This document shows positions 19,204 through 28,802 of a stretch of DNA of 64,000 nt, piece by piece (the stretch's first letter is position 1; each line of letters starts with the position of its first letter). Below the pieces are notes generated by a model. It made no database searches. It worked only from the letters and a program-made list of their open reading frames with translations, and had not been told where the DNA came from. The DNA comes from Nesterenkonia sp. Act20. GTDB taxonomy: Bacteria > Actinomycetota > Actinomycetes > Actinomycetales > Micrococcaceae. Where the stretch lies: contig NZ_JADPQH010000001.1 of assembly GCF_019173455.1 (NCBI RefSeq), positions 496,001-560,000 on the forward strand. The letters are read 5' to 3'. Position numbers and translations under genes: made by a program.

Positions 19204-19629
19204 CTACTCTACGTCATCGACCTCGACCAGCGTCGGCTTGAGCTGCTGGATCCGGCCGAGCAGGCCGTTGACGAAACTGGGTGAATCATCGGTGGAGAGG
19301 TCATGGACCAGCGCGACAGCCTCGGAGACCGCGACGTTGTCGGGAATGTCGTTGTTGCAGAGCAGCTCCCAGGCGCCGATGCGCAGCGCCATCAGGTCCA
19401 CGCGCGGCATCCGCTCCAGCGTCCACCCACGGGCGTAGGTGGCGAGGATCTCGTCGATCTTCTCCTGCTCGGACTTCACACCGTCGATCAGCTCGACGAC
19501 GTATTCATTGACGATCAGATCCGCGCGCTCGCGTCGGACCCGCAGGACCTCGAGCGGATCGAGTTCGCGCTGCTCGGCCTCGAAGAGGATCTCGAGCGCG
19601 CGGCGGCGTGCTTTGCTTCGTTTTGCCAC
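19204..19629 (-). CDS. nusB: Transcription antitermination / rRNA factor NusB
   Basis: All-helical RNA-binding protein that with S10 (NusE) supports rRNA antitermination; 141 residues. The N-terminal RRRALEILFEAEQRELDPLEVL and the C-terminal VAVSEAVALVHDLSTDDSPSF with NGLLG are family hallmarks. It closes the mltG-aroE-C-K-B-efp-nusB series, 8 bp after efp, and is followed by a hairpin and the pyrR leader. Confidence 0.95.
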   Translation of the reverse strand: MAKRSKARRRALEILFEAEQRELDPLEVLRVRRERADLIVNEYVVELIDGVKSEQEKIDEILATYARGWTLERMPRVDLMALRIGAWELLCNNDIPDNVAVSEAVALVHDLSTDDSPSFVNGLLGRIQQLKPTLVEVDDVE

Positions 19630-19637
19630 GGGGCCTC

Positions 19638-20201
19638 TCAGTCCGTGACTCGGCCGAGGTACTCGGACGTGCGGGTGTCGACCTTCACACGGGTGCCCTG
19701 ATCGACGAACAGCGGGACCTGGATCTCATGTCCGGTCTCCAGCGTGGCGGCCTTGGTGCCAGCGTTGGAGCGGTCGCCCTGCAGGCCCGGCTCGGTGTAG
19801 GTGATCTCGAGAACGACCGACGGCGGCAGATCGAGGTAGAGCGGGGTCCCGTCATGCAGGGCGATGGTCACCTCGTGGGACTCCAGCAGGAAGTGGGCGG
19901 CGTCGCCGACCACGGTGGCGGGCACGGTGATCTGGTCATAGTCGCGCAGGTCCATGAAGACGAAGTCCTCGCCGTCCTGGTACAGGTACTGGTAGTTGGA
20001 TCGGTCCACTGTGGCGAATTCGACCTTGGCGCCGGCGTTGAAGGTCTTGTCCACGGCCTTGCCGGTGCGGATGTTCTTCAGCTTGGTGCGCACGAAGGCA
20101 CCGCCCTTGCCGGGCTTGACGTGCTGGAACTCGAGCGTGTTCCACAGCTGCCCCTCGAGCTTGAGGACGGAGCCGTTCTTGATGTCATTCGAGCTGGCCA
20201 C
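19638..20201 (-). CDS. efp: Elongation factor P
   Basis: Ribosome-bound factor that relieves stalling at polyproline; 187 residues, three beta-barrel domains. The P-site loop reads [10 protein letters not shown] with Lys32 at the tip. C-terminal [13 protein letters not shown] is diagnostic. I chose the GTG at 20201 because AGGAAAGG lies 6 nt upstream; 21 further in-frame codons upstream look like leader. It is preceded by its own -10-like TACAAT (20267-20272), giving a UTR of about 60 nt, so it may be expressed apart from the aro genes. Confidence 0.97.
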   Translation of the reverse strand: MASSNDIKNGSVLKLEGQLWNTLEFQHVKPGKGGAFVRTKLKNIRTGKAVDKTFNAGAKVEFATVDRSNYQYLYQDGEDFVFMDLRDYDQITVPATVVGDAAHFLLESHEVTIALHDGTPLYLDLPPSVVLEITYTEPGLQGDRSNAGTKAATLETGHEIQVPLFVDQGTRVKVDTRTSEYLGRVTD

Positions 20202-20266
20202 AGTTTGCCTTTCCTGGGTCTTCGTGCCGGTCTTTGGGCATGGAATGCTCCACACAGCGCCCATCG

Positions 20267-20272
20267 ATTGTA
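20267..20272 (-). promoter_or_regulatory. Possible efp promoter -10
   Basis: TACAAT on the minus strand between aroB and efp; no matching -35. Confidence 0.35.
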
Positions 20273-20290
20273 CAGGCTTGCGCGGCGGGC

Positions 20291-21454
20291 TCAGAGCGAG
20301 AGCATGGTGCCGGTCTCGGGCTGACCGATCTCCTGGTAGGTCGCGAACAGGATCGAGGCGTCCGGGATCTCCACGGTCGCGGGCTGGCCCTGGCCGCTGA
20401 GCAGCACGAAGCGCAGCTGGTCGCCGCGGTTCTTCTTGTCGCGCTTGATGCCTTCGAGCAGCTGGCTCCAGCGATCGTCGCGGTAGGTGGTGGGAAGTCC
20501 CAGCAGGTTCAGCACGGAGTGATGCCGGTCGGCGGTGGCATCATCAAGACGGCCCAGGCTCCGGGAGAGCTCCGCGGCGAAGATCATGCCCACGGAGATC
20601 GCGGCGCCGTGGCGCCACTGGTAGCGCTCGGCGAGTTCGATGGCGTGACCCAGGGTATGCCCGTAGTTCAGCGACTCGCGCAGACCGGACTCCAGCATGT
20701 CCTCTCCGACGACCTTCGCCTTGACGGCCACGGCGCGTTCGATGAGCTCGCGGATCTGCCAGGAGTGCGGGTTCTGGGTCTGCTCGGGGCTGGCCTCGAT
20801 GATCTCCAGGATGCGTTCATCGGCGATGAATCCGCACTTGACCACCTCGGCGAGCCCGGCCACCAGCTCATTGCGCGGAAGGGTCAGCAGCGTATCGAGG
20901 TCGGCCAGCACTCCCGCGGGCTGGTGGAAGGAGCCCACGAGGTTCTTGCCCTCTGAGGTGTTGATCCCAGTCTTTCCGCCCACCGCGGCGTCGACCATGC
21001 CCAGCAGGGTCGTGGGCATGTGCACCACACGGATGCCGCGCAGCCAGGTGGCCGCGACGAAGCCGGCGACGTCGGTCACCGCACCTCCGCCCACCGAGAC
21101 GACGGCATCGGAGCGGGTGAAGTCGTTCTGGCCCAGGACCTGCCAGCAGAACGCGGCCACCTGGATGTGCTTGCCCTCTTCGGCGTCGGGGATCTCCGCG
21201 ACCAGGGCCTGGTAGCCGGCCTTCTCGAGGTCCTCGCGCACCACGTCTCCGGTGGCGCGCAGGGCCCGCGGGTGGATCACCAGCACTCGCTCGGCCTGGG
21301 TGCCGACGAGGTCGGGGAGCCGGGAGAGCAGTCCGTTGCCGATGACCACGTCATAGCCGAGCTCCTGCCCGCCGGTGCCTCTCCCCTCCCCCACGGTGAT
21401 GACGGTGGGCTCAGGGTGCTGGGCGGAAGCCTCGGTCTCAGCCTGGTGGCTCAT
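20291..21454 (-). CDS. aroB: 3-dehydroquinate synthase
   Basis: Second step of the shikimate pathway: cyclises DAHP with NAD and a divalent metal. It is 387 residues. The NAD-binding [19 protein letters not shown] (about 120-138), [19 protein letters not shown] and metal-binding GHTLGHAIE are intact. ATG overlaps the aroK stop by 4 bp. The N-terminal ~30 residues are a variable Glu-rich tail. Confidence 0.97.
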   Translation of the reverse strand: MSHQAETEASAQHPEPTVITVGEGRGTGGQELGYDVVIGNGLLSRLPDLVGTQAERVLVIHPRALRATGDVVREDLEKAGYQALVAEIPDAEEGKHIQVAAFCWQVLGQNDFTRSDAVVSVGGGAVTDVAGFVAATWLRGIRVVHMPTTLLGMVDAAVGGKTGINTSEGKNLVGSFHQPAGVLADLDTLLTLPRNELVAGLAEVVKCGFIADERILEIIEASPEQTQNPHSWQIRELIERAVAVKAKVVGEDMLESGLRESLNYGHTLGHAIELAERYQWRHGAAISVGMIFAAELSRSLGRLDDATADRHHSVLNLLGLPTTYRDDRWSQLLEGIKRDKKNRGDQLRFVLLSGQGQPATVEIPDASILFATYQEIGQPETGTMLSL

Positions 21455-22011
21455 GCGCTGTGGTCTCTCCTGAAAGTGGTGTGCAATGCCCGCACGATGG
21501 TGTCGACTCGCACATCGATGTGCTCATCATCCGGACTCATGACGATATCAGCGCAGTCTCGATAGATCTGCTCCCGCTCGGCGTAGATGCGCATCCAGCT
21601 CTGCACGGGGTGCTCTCCAAGGATGGGCCGGGTGGAGCCGTCTCCGAGGCGCTGGGCGGCCTGGGCCACGGTGAGGTCGAGGAGCACGACGACCTGCTCG
21701 ACAAGCAGCTCCCGGGTGCGGGGGCTCAGCACCGAGCCGCCGCCGAGGCTGACCACCGAGGGCCGCGGAGCATCGAGCAGTTCGGCGACGATCTTCTCCT
21801 CCTCGGCCCGGAAGCTCTCCTCGCCGTGCAGCGAGAAATACTGCGGAATCGGTCCGTGCCGCGCGACGAAGAACTGATCGGTGTCCACATGGGGGCGGTG
21901 CAGTCTCCGGGCGAGAGCCGCTCCGACCGTGGATTTTCCGGATCCCATAGGTCCGATCAGCACGATGTTGCGGCCGTCGCCTCGGTTCTCGGCGGCTGCG
22001 GGGGGACGCAT
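21451..22011 (-). CDS. aroK: Shikimate kinase
   Basis: Phosphorylates shikimate at the 3-hydroxyl; 186 residues. P-loop GPMGSGKSTVGAALARRL (about 19-36), then the shikimate-binding Asp in DTDQFF and the GGGSVL strand. It overlaps aroC by 1 nt (TGATG) and aroB by 4 bp, so translation is coupled. Confidence 0.96.
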   Translation of the reverse strand: MRPPAAAENRGDGRNIVLIGPMGSGKSTVGAALARRLHRPHVDTDQFFVARHGPIPQYFSLHGEESFRAEEEKIVAELLDAPRPSVVSLGGGSVLSPRTRELLVEQVVVLLDLTVAQAAQRLGDGSTRPILGEHPVQSWMRIYAEREQIYRDCADIVMSPDDEHIDVRVDTIVRALHTTFRRDHSA

Positions 22012-23258
22012 CAGTCCTGCATCGCCGCCGGGGCCTGCAGCGGGTCTCCATCGGCGCCGGCTCCCTTGGGATCTCCGCCGAGTTCGGGCAGGTGTGCGAG
22101 GTAGCCCTCGAGGTTGCGGCGCACCTCCAGCACGGAGTCGCCACCGAACTTCTCCAGCACGGCCTCGGCGATGACCAGCGCGACCATCGCCTCCGCCACC
22201 ACGCCGGCCGCGGGCACGGCACAGACGTCGGAGCGCTGGTGATGTGCCGTGGTGGCCTCCCCGGTGGCGGTGTCCACGGTGCGCAGGGCACGGGGAACGG
22301 TGGCGATCGGCTTCATCCCGGCACGCACGCGCAGCGGGCCGCCGATGCTCATTCCGCCCTCGATCCCGCCCGCGCGGTTTGAGGTGCGTGCGATCTGTCC
22401 CGACTCATCCAGCGCGATCTCGTCATGGGCGGCCGAGCCGCGGCGTCGCGTGGTCTCGAATCCGTCGCCGACCTCCACGCCCTTGATCGCCTGTATGCCC
22501 ATGAGCGCGCCGGCGAGGCGCGAATCGAGCCGACGGTCCCAGTGGACGTAGCTGCCGAGCCCAGGAGGCAGGCCTTCGACGATGACCTCGACGACGCCTC
22601 CCAGGGTCTCCCCAGCTCGGTGGGCGTCGTCGACTTCGGCGACCATGCGTTCGGAGGTCTCGGCGTGGAAGCAGCGCAGCGGATCAGCATCCAGGGCGCC
22701 CACGTCGGCCGCCTGGGGCAGCGGAGCGTCAGCAGGGACCTGCACGGGGCCGATGGCAGTGGTGTGCGAGACGGTGGTGATGCCCAGCTCGCTCAGGAAG
22801 GACTGTGCGGCGGCGCCCAGTGCCACTCGGGTGGCGGTCTCGCGGGCTGAGGCACGCTCCAGCACCGGGCGCGCCTCCGCGAAGCCGTACTTCTGCATGC
22901 CGGTGTAGTCGGCGTGGCCTGGACGTGGTCGCGTGAGCGGGGCATTGCGGGCAAGACCTTCGAGGTCCTCCGCAGGCACCGGGTCCGCAGACATGACCTT
23001 CTCCCATTTGGGCCATTCGGTGTTGCCGACCTCGATGGTCAGCGGCCCGCCGATGGTGACGCCGTGGCGGACTCCTGCCAGCAGAGCGACCTGATCCTGC
23101 TCGAACTTCATCCGCGCGCCGCGGCCGTAGCCGAGACGACGGCGGGCCAGCTTCTCCTGCACGGCTGCCGTGCTCAGAGACACTCCGGCGGGGAGTCCTT
23201 CAAGGATTCCGACGAGGGATTTGCCGTGAGATTCTCCAGAGGTGAGCCAGCGCAACAT
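22011..23258 (-). CDS. aroC: Chorismate synthase
   Basis: Last shared aromatic step: converts EPSP to chorismate with reduced FMN; about 415 residues. It opens with [20 protein letters not shown], the conserved N-terminus that sets the start at 23258. Two ATGs at 23267 and 23270 are also in frame; the one at 23270 would overlap the aroE stop by 4 bp. RPGHADYTG and the C-terminal GIEGGMSIG stretch are present. A roughly 25-residue Ala/Gly/Pro tail ends the protein. Confidence 0.97.
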   Translation of the reverse strand: MLRWLTSGESHGKSLVGILEGLPAGVSLSTAAVQEKLARRRLGYGRGARMKFEQDQVALLAGVRHGVTIGGPLTIEVGNTEWPKWEKVMSADPVPAEDLEGLARNAPLTRPRPGHADYTGMQKYGFAEARPVLERASARETATRVALGAAAQSFLSELGITTVSHTTAIGPVQVPADAPLPQAADVGALDADPLRCFHAETSERMVAEVDDAHRAGETLGGVVEVIVEGLPPGLGSYVHWDRRLDSRLAGALMGIQAIKGVEVGDGFETTRRRGSAAHDEIALDESGQIARTSNRAGGIEGGMSIGGPLRVRAGMKPIATVPRALRTVDTATGEATTAHHQRSDVCAVPAAGVVAEAMVALVIAEAVLEKFGGDSVLEVRRNLEGYLAHLPELGGDPKGAGADGDPLQAPAAMQD

Positions 23259-23266
23259 GGGGTCCA

Positions 23267-24154
23267 TCATAAACCGATGGAGCGTCTCATCTTCGCCACG
23301 AGCTGGGCATGGGACTCTGCAGTGAGCTCGGCAGCGGGGCTCTCGGTGGCGGCGGTGAAGAGTTCGACCTGCTTGACGGCCTGATGCAGAAGCATCACCA
23401 GCCCGCTCACCACCGGGCCTCCTGCGGACTCCCACGCGTGGGCCAGCGCGGAGGGCCAGGGGTCGTAGGCGACATCGAGCAGCGGCACCGGAGGCATCAG
23501 CGCCGGAAGCGTTTCGGCGATGCCATCGGCTGCTCGGGGCGGCAGGGTGCTGACCAGAGCGTCCAGCGATCCGCCGTCCTGGAGATCGTTGCTGAGCGTC
23601 TCAAGCGGCGCCACGCTCAGCGTGAGTCCCCATGTGTCGGCCACGGGCTGCAGCTCCGCGGCGCGCGGCATCGATCGGGCGTAGCAGCGGACTTCGGTGT
23701 AGCCGAGCTCCGCGGCCGCCGCGAGGGCTGCCGTGGCGGTGGCCCCTGCCCCGATGATCCCGAAGACCCGGGCGTCTGGAGTGCGGGCGCGCTGCAGACC
23801 TGCCTCGAGCAGGGCCTGGAGGATGCCGTCGACGTCCGTGTTCTCTCCGTAGAGCCTCTGCGTGTGTGCATCGTCTGACCGGTGCACCACTGTGTTGAGC
23901 ACTCCGAGGGTCTGCACCCTCCAGGAGCGCTCATCCACCGCTGCGGCCATGGCGCTCTTCAGCGGCATGGTGACCGACCAACCCAGCCATCCGGGAGCGG
24001 CCCCCTCCGTGCGGAGGAACCGGTTCACCTGCTCCAGCGGCACATCGATGCGTCGGTAGTCGATGTCCAATCCGAGGTGGTCATAGGCTGCTGCATGGAG
24101 CGCCGGAGACTGGGAGTGGGAGATCGGATGGCCCAGCACAGCGGCCTGACGCAT
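23267..24154 (-). CDS. aroE: Shikimate 5-dehydrogenase
   Basis: NADP(H)-linked reduction of 3-dehydroshikimate; about 295 residues. Substrate-binding [17 protein letters not shown] (about 8-24), catalytic Lys in MPLKSAM, and a Rossmann dinucleotide site [14 protein letters not shown]. This is the divergent actinobacterial AroE type. Start: ATG at 24154 (1-nt TGATG overlap with mltG) with AGGGG close upstream; GTG at 24157 is the alternative. Confidence 0.93.
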   Translation of the reverse strand: MRQAAVLGHPISHSQSPALHAAAYDHLGLDIDYRRIDVPLEQVNRFLRTEGAAPGWLGWSVTMPLKSAMAAAVDERSWRVQTLGVLNTVVHRSDDAHTQRLYGENTDVDGILQALLEAGLQRARTPDARVFGIIGAGATATAALAAAAELGYTEVRCYARSMPRAAELQPVADTWGLTLSVAPLETLSNDLQDGGSLDALVSTLPPRAADGIAETLPALMPPVPLLDVAYDPWPSALAHAWESAGGPVVSGLVMLLHQAVKQVELFTAATESPAAELTAESHAQLVAKMRRSIGL

Positions 24155-25920
24155 CACGGCCCCTGGTTGTCCTGGGCCGGCTCGCCCTCGCAGATCTCCG
24201 CGTTCTCCTCGCAGTAGGCGTTGAACTCCTCGACATACTCGAGGTGCTGCTCGTAGGTCTCGGCGAACTTCGTCTCACCGGTCTCGAGGTTCGTGGTGAT
24301 CCAGTAGTAGTTGTCGCTCGCCTCGGGGTTGCCCGCGGCCTCGATCGTCTCCTCGCTGGGAGCGGCGATCGGACCCGGCGGTAGGCCTGGGTTCTCGTAG
24401 GTGTTGTACGGGTTCGAGGCGTCCCGGCGCTCCTCCTCGGTGAACTGCACACTCTGCGTGCCGAGACCGTAGATCACCGAGGCGTCGATCTGCAGCAGAC
24501 CGCCCGTCTCGTCATTGCTCGGGTCGAGACGGTTCTCGATGATCCCGGCGATCATCTCGTAGTCGCCGGGCAGGCCCTCAGCGGTGAGCAGCGAGGCGAT
24601 GATGATGGTCTCCCACTGCTCATCCTCCTCGGTGACTCCTGCTTCTTCGAGGCGCGCAAAGGTGTCGTCGACCATCTGCTGCAGGATGTCCTCTGGCTCT
24701 GCGCCCACCTCGGGGTTGTACAGCCCCGAGGCGAGGTAGCCTTCGAGCGAGGTCGCCTCCTCGGGCAGTCCATAGGCGCTCGGATCACTGGCGGCCTGGC
24801 GGATGTCGCTCTCGGGGATCCCGGTGCCGGTGGCTATTGCTGAGAGTGCCGCGTCGATGCGCATGCCGGCGCGCAGATCGATGAAGTCGACCGCCTCCTC
24901 CTCGTCGAAGAGGATCGCCACGGCATCTTCTGCGGGCATCTGCTCACGCATCGGGAACTCGCCCTCGAAGACCTCGCGGGTCCCTTCAAGCTGCTCGTAG
25001 GCATCGTCGAAGGCGTCGGCGCTGGCGATGATTCCCTGCTCCAAAAGTCGGCCACGGACCGCGATCGGACCGTCCCCCGGCTGCACGGTGAATTCGATGT
25101 TCTCCCCGGCCTGGGTCTCGAAGTCCTGGGGGCCGTCACCGCCCAGCAGAGACTGCAGGACGACGACGAAGCCCACCACCAGCACGGCAAAGAGCCCGAA
25201 GGCGACGCTCAACGTCAGGTTGCGACGTCGGCGCTTGTCCCGCCGCCGCTGCAGCACTGCCTGGGTGGTGCCGCCATCTACGGCCGAGACCGTCTGATAT
25301 CCACGTCCGTGGCTGGAGGAAGAGATGAGAAGCGGTGTCCCGTCGTCGTCATGATGGATGCGGGTGCCTTCGTAGTGAAGTCCAGCGTTCTCATCGAAAT
25401 GTTCGTGCTCGTCATAGTGCTGGTCCTCGTCATGTCCCCCGACATAGTGCTCATCCGCATAGTGCCCCTCGGGGTCATCTTCGAGCGGATAGCCGGTGGA
25501 CTCGTCGACGGCCTGTTCGGTCTCCTGGTCGACCTCATCGGGTGAGACCACCTGATCGAAGGGGGTCACCACGCGGTCGAAGCCGCTGGGCGCCGCCGGT
25601 GTCACCGGCGGCGAGGGCTCTGCTGCAGGGGCTGATGCGGGCGGCTCGACAGGTGAGTCCTCACGTTCGAGCTTGCCCTGGGTGACCTCTTCCTGGTTGA
25701 AGATCACCGATTCCTGGACCGGCGCGATGTTCGGCAGCGGGACACGGCGTGCCGAAGTCGCTGAGGACTGTCTGCGTGCGTTGCGGAGCGTCTCGTCCAG
25801 TGCACGCTGCTGCGCCGCGGTCTGACGCTCGCGCTGCTCGGCGAGCTCACGCTCGCGCGCTTCGCGAATTTCGCGACGGCTGCGCGGAGAGCCTGCCTCA
25901 TGCGGCTGTTGATCGCTCAC
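24154..25920 (-). CDS. mltG: Endolytic murein transglycosylase MltG with long charged N-terminal region
   Basis: YceG-family membrane enzyme that cleaves nascent glycan strands and helps end their polymerisation; 588 residues. Residues 1-235 are a cytoplasmic tail: a basic coiled-coil-like start, a Pro/Ala-rich stretch, then an unusual His/Asp/Glu-rich patch (about 150-192, nine His). One transmembrane helix spans about 236-259. The extracellular part has a LysM-like region and the catalytic domain, with candidate Glu448 in IIASLLTAEGLPGDYEMIAG, then the conserved YNTYENPGLPPGPIAAPS near 525. GTG start with GAGGA 7 nt upstream. It heads the aro-efp-nusB operon; the alaS-ruvX pair that usually precedes it is absent here. 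Confidence 0.93.
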   Translation of the reverse strand: MSDQQPHEAGSPRSRREIREARERELAEQRERQTAAQQRALDETLRNARRQSSATSARRVPLPNIAPVQESVIFNQEEVTQGKLEREDSPVEPPASAPAAEPSPPVTPAAPSGFDRVVTPFDQVVSPDEVDQETEQAVDESTGYPLEDDPEGHYADEHYVGGHDEDQHYDEHEHFDENAGLHYEGTRIHHDDDGTPLLISSSSHGRGYQTVSAVDGGTTQAVLQRRRDKRRRRNLTLSVAFGLFAVLVVGFVVVLQSLLGGDGPQDFETQAGENIEFTVQPGDGPIAVRGRLLEQGIIASADAFDDAYEQLEGTREVFEGEFPMREQMPAEDAVAILFDEEEAVDFIDLRAGMRIDAALSAIATGTGIPESDIRQAASDPSAYGLPEEATSLEGYLASGLYNPEVGAEPEDILQQMVDDTFARLEEAGVTEEDEQWETIIIASLLTAEGLPGDYEMIAGIIENRLDPSNDETGGLLQIDASVIYGLGTQSVQFTEEERRDASNPYNTYENPGLPPGPIAAPSEETIEAAGNPEASDNYYWITTNLETGETKFAETYEQHLEYVEEFNAYCEENAEICEGEPAQDNQGP

Positions 25921-26011
25921 GCGGGGTCCTCACTGGATGTCGACGGCACAACTTCCCGCGGCTCCCGAGATGGGCAGGGCCGCAGAATCTCTGACGAGTG
26001 TAATCTATTCG

Positions 26012-27301
26012 TTACTTCAACATATCGCGCCAGCTCCTGCGCGCGTCGAGAGCCTCCTGTGCCTGCTCGATAGAACGAGTGTCTCCGCTGGCCTGGGCCG
26101 ACTCAAGCTCACGTTCAAGTCCAGCAATAGTCTCGTCCAGCTGACTGAGCATCGAGTTCTGCCGGGCGATGGTCTCGGGATCGGTCTTGCGCCAATGCGC
26201 CGCCTCGGCATCACGGAAGGCGTCCTGAACCTGCTTCAGCCGACCCTCTGTGCTCTTCATATCTTGGCGAGGCACGCGCCCGGCCGCATCCCAGCGCGCC
26301 AGCAGCGACTGGTACTGCTCCCTGGAGGCCTCGGGGTTCTCGAAGGGCATCAGGGCCTCGAGCTTCTCCAGGATCTCCAGCTTCACCACGAGATTCTCGG
26401 CGTATTCGGCATCGGTCTCCGCATTGACCTTGTCGCGGGCTCCGAAGAAGACATCCTGAGCGGCCCGGAAGCGAGTCCACTGCGAGTCATCGGTCTTCCT
26501 GGCACCGCGGCCCAGCGCCTTCCAGTCGTCCATGAGCCGGTGGTAGGCCTTCGTGGTGGAGCCGAAGTCCTCGGAGTCCTGAAGCGCCTCAGCCTCGGCG
26601 ATCAGCGCCTCCTTGGCCGCTTTGATGTCACCGTGCTCCTTGTCCCTCGTGGCGAAGAAGGCGCGGCGGTTCTTCTCGAAGAGGTTGCGCGCGCTGCGGA
26701 ACCTCTTCCAATACGGGTCCTCCTGGGCCTTGGTCAGTCGCGGAGGCTTCTTCTGCTCGCCCTTCCAGGCTTCGAAGAGCTCGTTCATCCGCGCCTGGGC
26801 ACTCTTCCAGTGCTGGGTGCTGGGATCCGCACCGGCGAGCACCTCAGCCTCCGCCACGATCCGCTCACGGGTGGCCAGGTGCTCGGCGAGGACCGCCTCC
26901 GTCTCCTGCTGCTCCAGGGCGTTGCGGGCCTGGATCTCGACCGTGAGCTGCCCGAGCAGCGCAGCCAGTGCAGCGGTGTCCCCTACCCAGACGCCGTCCT
27001 GGAGCTCCTTGGCGATGTGCTGGGCCGACTCTTGCAGGGCCTTGGCCGAGTCGGCTCCTGCCGCGATGCGGGCGCGCAGCAGCAGGGCACGGTTGAACAG
27101 CTCGTCAAACTTGCGGGTGAAGTACAGCAGGGCCTCATCTGCACTGGCGCCGGAGAACTGACCCACGTAGGTCTCAGCCGGCTCACCCTCCGCGGCGTTC
27201 TCGGTCAGCGCGAAGACGTGCCCTTCCTCATCCACGCGGGCGAAGCGATGGGCGTCGGTGAGGGAGGTCTCATGATGATCGGGCTTGACTGCAGGACTCA
27301 T
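26012..27301 (-). CDS. DUF349 repeat protein
   Basis: Cytoplasmic protein of 429 residues, mostly helical, with at least three DUF349 repeats, each centred on a W-x3-(K/R)xR/FxxA pattern: WKSAQARMNELFEAWKG (about 150), YWKRFRSARNLFEKN (about 185) and QWTRFRAAQDVFFGARDK (about 263). Function unknown; the gene is habitually next to hisS/relA in actinobacteria. The ATG at 27301 follows TACGCT by 7 nt and lacks a Shine-Dalgarno, so it is probably leaderless; longer in-frame extension runs antisense into hisS and is rejected. Divergent from hisS across 81 bp. Confidence 0.9.
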   Translation of the reverse strand: MSPAVKPDHHETSLTDAHRFARVDEEGHVFALTENAAEGEPAETYVGQFSGASADEALLYFTRKFDELFNRALLLRARIAAGADSAKALQESAQHIAKELQDGVWVGDTAALAALLGQLTVEIQARNALEQQETEAVLAEHLATRERIVAEAEVLAGADPSTQHWKSAQARMNELFEAWKGEQKKPPRLTKAQEDPYWKRFRSARNLFEKNRRAFFATRDKEHGDIKAAKEALIAEAEALQDSEDFGSTTKAYHRLMDDWKALGRGARKTDDSQWTRFRAAQDVFFGARDKVNAETDAEYAENLVVKLEILEKLEALMPFENPEASREQYQSLLARWDAAGRVPRQDMKSTEGRLKQVQDAFRDAEAAHWRKTDPETIARQNSMLSQLDETIAGLERELESAQASGDTRSIEQAQEALDARRSWRDMLK

Positions 27302-27308
27302 GCCCACC

Positions 27309-27330
27309 AGCGTACCGGAGCCGCTATGAT
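27309..27330. promoter_or_regulatory. Divergent promoter region, DUF349 gene / hisS
   Basis: TACGCT (minus strand, 27309-27314) ends 7 nt before the DUF349 ATG. TATGAT (plus strand, 27325-27330) is a -10 candidate for hisS, about 50 nt upstream of its ATG. Confidence 0.45.
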
Positions 27331-27382
27331 GAACGGGCCCGATTCCAGGCTCCCCCGACGACCAAGGACTGCGCGCACACTC

Positions 27383-28723
27383 ATGGCACGAACCACCTCT
27401 CTCTCCGGCTTCACCGAATGGCTCCCCGAAGAGCGGCTGGTGGAACTCCACGTGCTGGACACTCTCCGTGAGGTCTTCGAACGCCATGGCTTCGGCTCCA
27501 TCGAGTCCCGCGCGGTGGAGACCATCGACACGCTGCTGCAGAAGGGCGAGATCGACAAGGAGATCTACGCGGTCTCCCGGCTGCAGGAGGAGGATGGGAA
27601 AGAGGCACGGCTTGCGCTGCACTTCGATCTGACCGTCCCGTTCGCCCGCTACGTCGTGGAGAACGCCGGGCACCTGGACTTCCCCTTCCGGCGGTACCAG
27701 ATACAGAAGGTCTGGAGGGGCGAACGCCCGCAGGACGGCCGCTTCCGCGAATTCACCCAGGCCGACATCGACCTCGTGGGCGACGGCGCACTGCCCTTCC
27801 GCAGCGACGTGGAGATCGCGCTGGTCATGGCTCAGGCGCTTCAAGCGCTGCCGATCGGGGACTTCATGCTGCGGGTCAACAACCGCAAGCTCTCGGAAGG
27901 CTTCTACCGCTCCATCGGCCTCGAAGACACCACCGCCGTGCTGCGCGCCATCGACAAGCTCGAGAAGATCGGTGCTGAGAAGGTCGCCGAGGAGCTCACC
28001 TCCAGCGGTGCCGCCACGCCTGCGCAGGCCCAGCAGGCGCTGGAACTGGCACAGATCCGCGCCACCGACACCTCGTTCGTCGGGCAGGTCCGCGGGCTCC
28101 TCGGTGACACCGAGGCGGACGATCTGCTCGAGGCCGGACTCGCCGAGCTCGAAGAGGTCGTCGCCGAACTGAACAAGCGAGTGCCCGGAAGGGTCACCGC
28201 CGATCTGTCCATCGCCCGAGGACTCGACTATTACACCGGCACCGTCTACGAGACCGTGCTGCTCGGTCATGAGTCCCTGGGCTCGGTGTGCTCCGGCGGC
28301 CGCTATGAATCACTGGCTTCCAAGGGCAAGCGCAGCTTCCCCGGCGTCGGCCTCTCCATCGGGGTGACCCGGCTGATCTCACGGATCCTCGCCGAGGGTG
28401 GTCTCTCCGCCACGCGCAAGGTCCCTGCCGCGGTCTATGTGGCGCTGCGCTCCGAGGATGACTGGGGAGCGGCGCAGGATGTCGCCGATGCACTGCGCGC
28501 TCGCGGCCTCAACGTCGAGGTGGCGCTGAAGGCGGAGAAGTTCGGCAAGCAGATCCGCCATGCCGACCGTCGCGGCATCCCCTATGTCTGGTTCACCGAC
28601 GACGACGGGGCCCACGAGGTCAAGGACATCCGCTCGGGGGACCAGTTCAGCGCCGATCCCGCCAGCTGGACTCCCCCGGCCGATGACAGGCTTCCCCGGA
28701 TAGTAGAATCGGCCACCGACTGA
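27383..28723 (+). CDS. hisS: Histidyl-tRNA synthetase
   Basis: Class II synthetase for tRNA-His; 446 residues. Signatures: the substrate-loop HFDLTVPFARYV (near 75), motif 2 region RYQIQKVWRGERPQDGRFRE, the HisA stretch ARGLDYYTGTVYE near 280, and a C-terminal anticodon-binding domain. I place the start at the ATG at 27383 (MARTTSLSGF), the usual N-terminus in this group; an ATG at 27327 would add 18 residues and overlaps the -10. It starts the plus-strand run hisS-aspS-rarA. Confidence 0.97.
   Translation: MARTTSLSGFTEWLPEERLVELHVLDTLREVFERHGFGSIESRAVETIDTLLQKGEIDKEIYAVSRLQEEDGKEARLALHFDLTVPFARYVVENAGHLDFPFRRYQIQKVWRGERPQDGRFREFTQADIDLVGDGALPFRSDVEIALVMAQALQALPIGDFMLRVNNRKLSEGFYRSIGLEDTTAVLRAIDKLEKIGAEKVAEELTSSGAATPAQAQQALELAQIRATDTSFVGQVRGLLGDTEADDLLEAGLAELEEVVAELNKRVPGRVTADLSIARGLDYYTGTVYETVLLGHESLGSVCSGGRYESLASKGKRSFPGVGLSIGVTRLISRILAEGGLSATRKVPAAVYVALRSEDDWGAAQDVADALRARGLNVEVALKAEKFGKQIRHADRRGIPYVWFTDDDGAHEVKDIRSGDQFSADPASWTPPADDRLPRIVESATD
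28704..28709 (+). promoter_or_regulatory. Possible aspS promoter -10
   Basis: TAGAAT inside the 3' end of hisS, with gatgac 16 nt upstream as a weak -35. Confidence 0.3.
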
Positions 28724-28802
28724 TACCGCGCCACGCAGCGGCCGCGACGGTTCCCCGCCGCAGGCCCAGCGCACCAGCTCATAATCCCTCAGGAAGGACA
28801 CC

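Noticed and set aside
25937-27382. In-frame 482-codon upstream extension of hisS
   Set aside because: Runs antisense to the DUF349 gene; histidyl-tRNA synthetase homology begins at 27383.
27302-28270. In-frame upstream extension of the DUF349 gene
   Set aside because: Antisense to hisS; DUF349 homology and the -10 hexamer place the start at 27301.
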